Shown here: piece by piece, positions 57,132-64,000 of the stretch | Position numbering within the stretch: position 1 is the first letter of the stretch | Layout of the letters: the number at the start of each line of letters is the position of its first letter | Notes under the pieces: generated by a model | What the model saw: only the letters and a program-made list of their open reading frames with translations | Told to the model about the DNA's origin: nothing | Databases searched by the model: none | Translations under genes and position numbers: made by a program | Source of the DNA: Actinostola sp. cb2023 | Taxonomy: Eukaryota > Cnidaria > Anthozoa > Actiniaria > Actinostolidae | Length of the DNA stretch: 64,000 nt | Direction: 5' to 3' | NCBI GenBank assembly: GCA_033675265.1 | Contig: JAUJYZ010000125.1 | Coordinates: forward strand, 640,501-704,500

Positions 57132-60100
57132 TCAGAACAACTTCTTCTTCTTCTTCATATCAAGTTGTTGCCATTTGGGCTTAGCATGAAAGTCATGTTT
57201 GTCCATTCCAAAGACCTGGAAAAACTCCTCGTCTGTCAGATATTTCTGTAGAGGAAGTCATTACTCAGTTAAGTAAAAAACAAAACAAAAAAACAAAAAA
57301 AAAGAACTCAGACTGAGATTATTCAGGTATTTCACCGCAGTTTTCTGAATTTTATTTTTATCAGCGCGCATGCGCACAAACAGCACCGCGTTCCGGGGCT
57401 AGAAAAAGGAGGTCACTGAGATAAAGAAAGGGGGAAGGGAGAGCGAAGGGAGCATTTTATTTTATTTAAAAAAATATTTTTATTTAATTTAATTTAAAAA
57501 TAGCGTGATTATCAAGACAGGCGTAGTTAACCGCTGACCACTTTTGCGAGGGTCGATCGATAATAAGGCCAAATGAGTGCCGCGGGGAGAGCTGCCTCAA
57601 CTCACCTCTCTTATTTTGATATCAACATCTCTTGGTATCAAACACACTGGCCTGGTTAGTTGTTCGTAGGTGTAGTTTTTCTTGGGCACGAATGTATCTG
57701 GGTTGTAATTGATGATTTTATATGCTTCCTGAAACAATAGACAACCACGAGTATTTTACATTCAATGAAGGGTATTTGAGCATTTTTACGGGAAATTCAG
57801 CAGACGGTTCACTTTAGCATTTGGAGGCGTCGGATATAGAAGGATATGGAAGGCAGATAACGAAAACTGACACGACAGGAATGACGAAATGGCGTTCGGA
57901 AGTGCAAACTCAAGAAAATGGCAACATATTGATCATTCCGATTCCGACTGCATCTTATTGTTTTATTTAATTTGAACGCCGTAACGCTCCTTACGCTGCT
58001 GGGACTCGTTTCTCGAAAGCCCCGAAAGCCTTATCGAGCCTGAAAAGCCTTTCTTTAAAAATCTATATCTTCAAAACAAAGCAGTTTCCAGACATGAGAC
58101 TTTGCATGAAAGGAAAGTTTGTTCATATTAAAAACATGTCAAAAGAACAGCTTTGTAAAGTATATAAGTGTCTCAACGAACTAGTGAAATGAGTGTGGGG
58201 TGTTCAGAATATAGAATGTATAGTAAGAAGTGAGTGTGAGAGTCGTGTCTCCACTAGTGAGACGAGTGTTGGGTGTATAGAATATAGAATGTAGTAAGAA
58301 GTGAGTGTGAGTGTCGTGTCCCCACTAGTGAGATGAGTGTTGGGTGTATAGAATATAGAATGTATAGTAAGAAGTGAGTGTGAGAGTCGTGTCCCCACTA
58401 GTGAGATGAGTGTTGGGTGTATAGAATATAGAATGTAGTAAGAAGTGAGTGTGAGAGTCGTGTCCCCACTAGTGAGATGAGTGCTGGGTTTATAGAATAT
58501 AGAATGTAGTAAGAAGTGAGTGTGAGTGTCGTGTCCCCACTAGTGAGATGAGTGTTGGGTGTATAGAATATAGTAAGAAGTGAGTATGAGAGTCGTGTCC
58601 CCAATTAGCAGCACTGCTAAATACATTGACATGTTAAAAAAGTGATTTCTTTATTTTATTTTATATTTCTGGGATGCTTTTTTGGGCCCGAAAAGTTCGA
58701 GTTCCAATAACGACGCCAGTGAAAACAAACATTTCAGTAAGGTGTGGCTGAGAAGAGAAAGAAAGAAAGAGAGTGTATAGTATCCTATTCTCAGCGGTCT
58801 TCCCCGCTCTATGATGGCTAAGTTATGGGGAAATTGGTAGCCGGATTGCTATCAAGGAAGATGATACGAAAATAAGAGGGTATGGGAGGGTGGGACCAAA
58901 AAATAATAACCCACCGAACGATAGCAAACACGACCACCGGGGGCGAGCTGAGAAGACCACAAGATGTAATCAATACAAGTGTGAAACCCTTGCGCTGTAT
59001 CGGGACCAACGCTTACTATCGAGTGACGATGGGGCATGGTTACTCAGCCCTTATATACGCTGTGAGAGACCGCTGAGCATAGTATCCTATTCTCAGCGGT
59101 CTTCCCCGCTCTATGATGGCTAAGTTATGGGGAAATTGGTAGCCGGCAACAAAGGAGACTCAACCCATCGAAAGAACTGGCCCAAGAGACCCAACACTCA
59201 AACCTAAAGAAAGCACAGACGTTGAGTTTGCTTCAACACGAATAGCATGATCAATTATATTCTGTTATCCCCTGGGATAAAGTGGGAGTAAGCCCTTTCC
59301 AGGTAACCCACGAGATTTCGGACAGTAACCTTCAAAGGATCAAAGCACTTCCAGATCTCCCAGTCGGGGGACTAAGGGACATATGGGTGGGGAAAGGGCC
59401 AGCCCAGGGGATAACAGCCCTGCCGTTCAATTCGGTGGAACCGAAAGGGAATTAGACTCCCCTGCAAGCACTGTTACACCCAGGGTGGTGGAGGAGGGAA
59501 AGAGATAAATATAAATAAATAAATAAAACATGCTTAAATCACTGTGGCAACCCAACATTTCATGGCAAACAAACTTTAATGACTAACAAAGGCTCTCCGG
59601 CCAATAATGACATAAAGCCTCGAGCAGAGGAGCTACAATGAATATTGTCCTTAAATTCGCGCTCCAAGGGCCCCTGTTAAAGGCATAAACAACGTAAACC
59701 GGCCCATCCACATAAGACAGCGACATATGAAATAACAGACATGAAACGACCAGTAAACGGGCGAGACAATCGCATCAGTCTGGACAAACGAGTAAAGCGG
59801 CGGAACGACCGCAACAGTACCTGGTATGGGCAGGAAACAGGCGGAACGATCAAGAACGACAGCAAACACGCGGAACGACCGCAACCATTACTGGAAACGA
59901 CCAGTAAACAGGCGGACCAACCTCGACAATCTGGAATTTACCGACCAGCAAATATGCGGACTCACCGCGACAATCTGGAATTTACCGACCAGCAAATATG
60001 CGGACTCACCGCGACAATCTGGAATTTACCGGCCAGTCGCATGACAGATGCGGACTCACCGCGACAATCTGGAATTTACCGACCAGTAAACAGGCGGACC

Positions 60101-63100
60101 AACCGCGACACTCTGGAATTTACCGACCAGCAAACAGGCGGACCAACTGCGACAATCTGGAATTTCCCGACCAGTAGCATGACATATGCAGACTCACTGC
60201 GACAATCTGGAATTTCCCGACCAGTTAACATGCATGCAGACTCACTGCGACAATCTGGAATTTCCCGACCAGTTAACATGCAGACTCACTGCGACAATCT
60301 GGAATTTCCCGACCAGTTAACATGCAGACTCGCTGCGACACTCTGGAATTTCCCGACCAGTTAACATGCAGACTCGCTGCGACAATCTGGAATTTCCCGA
60401 CCAGTTAACATGCAAACTCACTGCGACAATCTGGAATTTCCCGACCAGTTAACATGCAGACTCACTGCGACAATCTGGAATTTCCCGACCAGTTAACATG
60501 CAGACTCGCTGCGAAACTCTGGAATTTCCCGACCAGTTAACATGCGGACTCACCGCGACAATCTGGAATTTCCCGACCAGTTAACATGTTGACACACCGC
60601 GATAATCTGGAGTAGACCACTGAGCTACACGGGCGGATCAACTGAGCCTAAAAGAAATGAAAATATAGAACAAAACCAAAGTAGTAAACAGCAAAGTTTA
60701 TGACTACAATATCGAAAACGCATGATAAACATTCCTTAATGCAAGTGAGTAAAGAAACACAATGGGAGCTAATTATGAAGGCATGTGAAAGCGAGCGTAA
60801 CACGTGGAATGAAAAGGCGACGAGAACACATATGCAAATGCAAAGCAGCCAAAACTAAAGCAAAGAAAAATAACCTGGAAATATAACCGCTATGTTAGAG
60901 AGACCCGAGACAAAAAAGCAGAAATATACGAGTAAAATAACTAGGCAACCCGCGTGAGGGGAATAGAAAGAAGTGAGCGGAAGCCACCAGGAATAATGAC
61001 ATGACCACAACACAACGGCCACGTGTACGAACAAACCAAGAACGGTAAACAACTCTGAAGCAAATAAAACCTATATAAGAACCAAACCGTTTACCTACAA
61101 GTCCAAGTATTCCCTAATAGAATGAACACCACACCATTAGAACCTTCAGAGCCTGGACGAGCGAATGTGAAGAAGCTTGCCATGAGGCCAGCGTCTTGAG
61201 CTGGCGGGGAAAGCAGTGGGAACCGTTGAAAGTAGAGAAGAGAAAGAACCACGAACATCGCCGACTTGAAGTTCAGAAGGGTTGCGCGCTTGAAATTATG
61301 GAGCAGGACGTTGGGAAGCCATACACTGGTAGAAGCATTAAATGTAGACCTTTGTGAAGACGACACTGTTCGCTGCTCAACGCTTACTATCGAGTGACGA
61401 TGGAGCATGGTTACTCAGCCCTTATATACACTGTGAGAGACCGCTGAGCATAGGGTTTATATTCATAATGTCTTGTATACCTTCTCAGTGATGCGCATAT
61501 TTGATTCAGAGACCTTGTCTCCCATATCCGCCTTTATTTCCTCGAATGTCTTGCCTTTCTGAAAACAGAAGACCAATGAAAACCGTATACAAAATCCTTG
61601 ACTGATATTTTGGCGGCCATGTTGGATGCCGGGGGGGGGGGGGGGGGGGGGGGGCACTAAGGGTATTTTTGGGTAGGGGTGTGCCGCGGACACCTCAAAA
61701 CCCTGACCCTATCCCAGACCTAAAATTTTGATTTTCCATACCCTATTCCAGACTAAAGCTTAAAAATGTATACCCTATCCCAGACTTTAATGGAGTGTTT
61801 ACCAAAGTGGCATATCGCTGACATATTGACAAATAACAGACTGTTTAATAAACGTTTCCTTCTATTGAGCTCTTTTGTTTAATTGAAAGCGTGCTAAAGG
61901 GATATGTAAACTGATAGCGACTGATAGTGGAGTTATTGCGGAAACCATACCCTATACCAGACCAAAACGTACCCTATCCCAGACTAAAAAGGCAAAAACT
62001 GATACCCTATCCCAGACCTGGGAGCTCAAAAACCATACCCTATCCCGCGGCACATACCCGTATAGCATATATAGGGGAGTACCCCCCCCCCCCCCCCCCC
62101 CCCCGGGGGTTGGATGACGTCACGAATGCTCGGTTCGTCGCTTTCTCATCCAACATGGCCGCCACAACGTTTGCATTTTCTTTCTTTGAATACAGCTCAC
62201 CAAAGAATACAAACAATGAAAGCATTTGTTAACTCACACTCCATTTCTCTGAGTCCCAAGCCTGGAATTGGCCGGTAAAGTTGAGCGGTTCGTAGCCTTG
62301 TTTTACTTGTAGAATGACAGTATCATCTAGAGTTCGTCCTGATGTGTCTGATTTGATGTAGTCCTAATAGAATAACGATATTATTTACCAGTCTAAATAT
62401 GGTGGGAATCGTTACGCCAGCTCCTTAGATAGAATTTGAACTGCGGCAAGTAAAATATTGTTCAGTAATTAATGCAAATCATTTTTCGCGCGTTCGCTGA
62501 AGCCTGATTGTCACTCGTGATGCAAGCACAAGAGACCTTATTTCACTGTGAAAACGTTTTCCATTTGCTGGTGTTTGAGCTTATGTTTGTGTTGTCCCAT
62601 CTTCCCGATGCCGGATACACATTTTTACTTCACTTGCGCTTTAGTTTTGTCAGTGTAAAGAGGACGAGTAGAGTGCAAACACTTTTATAAAGTTTCAAAA
62701 AAATAGTACTATGCTATTTAATTAGTGCTATTTAGTACAAAACGTTGCACGGTTTTAGTGTTTGTACTCTCAGAGTGATTTTCATAAATCCGTGAATCAC
62801 ACTTTAGCGTATTTAGCACTAATACACTCTAGCTAATTCCATTGTGTTAAGACTGATAACTGACGTACCATAGCAGTTCTGAGTGATTCTCGTTTTTCTT
62901 CGTCGTTGGCACCTTGTCCTATCCACACAAATACCTACAAACAAACAACCACATACAAGTTAGAGAGCAGCTCATTGCGGGCTGAATTGCGCAACTAACA
63001 ATGAATATATTTAAGAAATATAACGTTTTTCGTGTTTGCATAGGCTGATGCAAACATACACAGGGGGAGTTTGGGAGAAGTCGAGAGCTGCTGATGTGTA

Positions 63101-64000
63101 AAACCGAGCCGCAGGCGAGGTTTTATGCAGAGCTCGAAACTTCTCCCAAACCGCCGAGCGTTTGCATCGGCCTATGCAAACACGAAAAACGTTTTATATT
63201 TCTTTTATATATAAATACAACTGTGACGTCATTACCGTGTTTGCATAGCCTGATGCAAACACAGGTAACAGCCAATCAGATCACAGAGATTTCTGAATGT
63301 ATTTTATAAATATTATATATTATATATATTCTGTGCTACTAACTGTCATATGTGTCTACTAATCAATAAATACCGAAGCATGCATAAAGAATAATTGACT
63401 TGTGTCCTTGCGTTACGTACCTCGTCGTAAGTATCCAAAAGCATCACATCGTCTTCAATGAGATCCTTTGAAAAGACGAAATATTACGAAAAAAGGCATT
63501 TGTTTTTCCTTAAATCGATATACAGTGTACATAATAAGACACATAGTATCATGCCCATAGATTTTAACATATTCGCCATTGTAATTCAGTGCTTTTTCTG
63601 CAATAATGGTTAATAAAACATCTTATTATTATTAAAACAACGTTTAAACGGATTGGTGATAACTTTACCTCTTGTACAAACTCGAATATTTCTTCTATTT
63701 TAAAAGCACCAGAAGCGTTTGAAAACTGGAATAACCTTGGAGGATACGAGGGCTTCTCTTCCTAGTGGAGCGAAATCAGTAAAACATGCGATGAATTACT
63801 TTTTATCCCGCATTCGATAATAAATAGACTTTAGCCTACATAAAGGTTCAAGAAACCTGGGGCGAGGAGACTGTAGGGGATCACCCTCAGCCAGCCCCAA
63901 GACTTTTGTCCATCCCTTCCCCCACTCCCCTGCGTAGCTAATTACACATGCACACGCCAGAGTAAAACCAAGGCCTTACGCAAATGTACCTCTAGTCTCT
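57132..64000 (-). CDS. Villin-like protein, 3' exons (gelsolin domain 6 and headpiece)
   Basis: Villin-family proteins bind, sever and bundle actin. Exons, 5' to 3' on the minus strand: 64000-63990 (partial), 63761-63669, 63465-63421, 62934-62869, 62363-62238, 61558-61481, 57728-57606, 57245-57132 (TGA). All introns are GT-AG and phase 0. The peptide reads PSYPPRLFQFSNASGAFKIE, EDDVMLLDTYDEVFVWIGQG, then DYIKSDTSGRTLDDTVILQV and FTGQFQAWDSEKWS: a gelsolin-type domain with its DxxD...(V/L)(F/Y)VWIG core. The last exons give YTYEQL, IREKYLTDEEFFQVFGMDKH and KPKWQQ...KKKKKLF, a villin headpiece with the FxxVFGM, KPKW and C-terminal K..LF features. Villin, advillin or a villin-like paralogue all fit. 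The 3.75-kb intron before the last-but-one exon carries large repeats. Confidence 0.93.
58190..58605. repeat. ~72-bp tandem repeat, 5-6 units
   Basis: Units include TAGTGAGATGAGTGTTGGGT and GAAGTGAGTGTGAGAGTCGT; lengths vary by small indels. In the villin-like gene's large intron. Confidence 0.9.
58785..59082. mobile_element. 298-bp TIR element, short form
   Basis: Ends CTATTCTCAGCGGTCT and AGACCGCTGAGCATAG. Its first ~70 bp and last ~75 bp are shared with the long form that follows. TATC precedes it and separates it from the long form. Confidence 0.8.
59087..61453. mobile_element. 2.4-kb TIR element, long form
   Basis: Same ends as the short form: CTATTCTCAGCGGTCT at 59087 and CGCTTACTATCGAGTGACGA...AGACCGCTGAGCATAG to 61453. 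The interior holds the 44-bp array and no recognisable transposase. It lies head-to-tail with the short form in the villin-like intron. Confidence 0.75.
59925..60615. repeat. ~44-bp tandem array, ~15 units
   Basis: Units contain CGACAATCTGGAATTTCCCG, ACCAGTTAACATGCAGACTC. Left-hand units have TTTACCGACCAGTAAA variants. The DNLEFPDQLTC-type ORF is a repeat artefact. Confidence 0.9.
61622..62108. mobile_element. GGTACTC-family repeat with poly(G) and poly(C) ends
   Basis: A ~24-bp G run opens and a ~22-bp C run followed by GGGGGT closes the element. CCCTATCCCAGAC recurs at least five times inside. GCGGCACATACCC and GGGGAGTACC precede the C run. Confidence 0.8.
63010..63265. mobile_element. Palindromic MITE plus partial third arm
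   Basis: AACGTTTTTCGTGTTTGCAT and GGCTGATGCAAAC are inverted at 63160-63200; GGGAGAAGT/ACTTCTCCC pairs inside. A further GTGTTTGCATAGCCTGATGC lies at 63238. Confidence 0.85.

Noticed and set aside
59741..60364. 207-aa ORF with LEFPDQLT repeats
   Set aside because: It follows the 44-bp tandem array in the villin-like intron; there is no domain, and the repeat length is not a multiple of three, so frames drift.

Overview
This is eukaryotic, intron-rich animal DNA, AT-rich overall and full of small DNA transposons. Several genes belong to animal families: PAN3, TMEM175, an ankyrin-DHHC palmitoyltransferase, a PPP1R27-like protein and a villin-type protein with gelsolin and headpiece domains. 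The gene divergence, kilobase introns packed with foldback elements, a Penelope-like element and a Crypton-like fragment fit a non-vertebrate metazoan, most probably an anthozoan cnidarian (coral or anemone). That placement is inference; no species marker was used.

Layout. 1-1709: tail of an unidentified + strand gene (last exon 1538-1709) behind a GTTC-rich minisatellite. 3558-20835: complete PAN3 on +, 15 exons and 677 aa, with introns carrying hAT-, mariner/pogo-, Harbinger- and TTAA-type non-autonomous elements, an 18-bp minisatellite and a LINE 3' fragment. 20836-27618: no gene seen, a dense field of palindromic elements and a 92-bp tandem array. 27619-29113 (-): a broken SQSTM1/p62-like PB1-ZZ gene whose coding sequence is split by a perfect 156-bp inverted repeat with a target-site duplication, followed by a Met/Gly-rich repeat tail. 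29922-30619 (-): Crypton-like recombinase fragment. 32365-33846 (-): TMEM175. It is divergent from 34143-44228 (+), an ankyrin-DHHC palmitoyltransferase of 10 exons and 514 aa. One of its introns holds a Penelope-like element and another a splice-site-bearing tandem array. 46764-48029 (+): two-exon secreted protein with two internal repeats, family not recognised. 48030-53833: repeats and one degenerate tRNA-like sequence. 53834-54433 (-): PPP1R27-like protein. 57132-64000 (-): 3' exons of a villin-like gene that runs off the right edge.

The host genes do unrelated jobs: mRNA deadenylation, endolysosomal K+/H+ conductance, protein palmitoylation, PP1 regulation and actin binding. They are not a cluster or operon. 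The only regulatory coupling suggested by layout is the short shared upstream region of TMEM175 and the DHHC gene. All exon joins were made by hand from splice consensus, reading phase and protein similarity remembered for the families; no database search was run.
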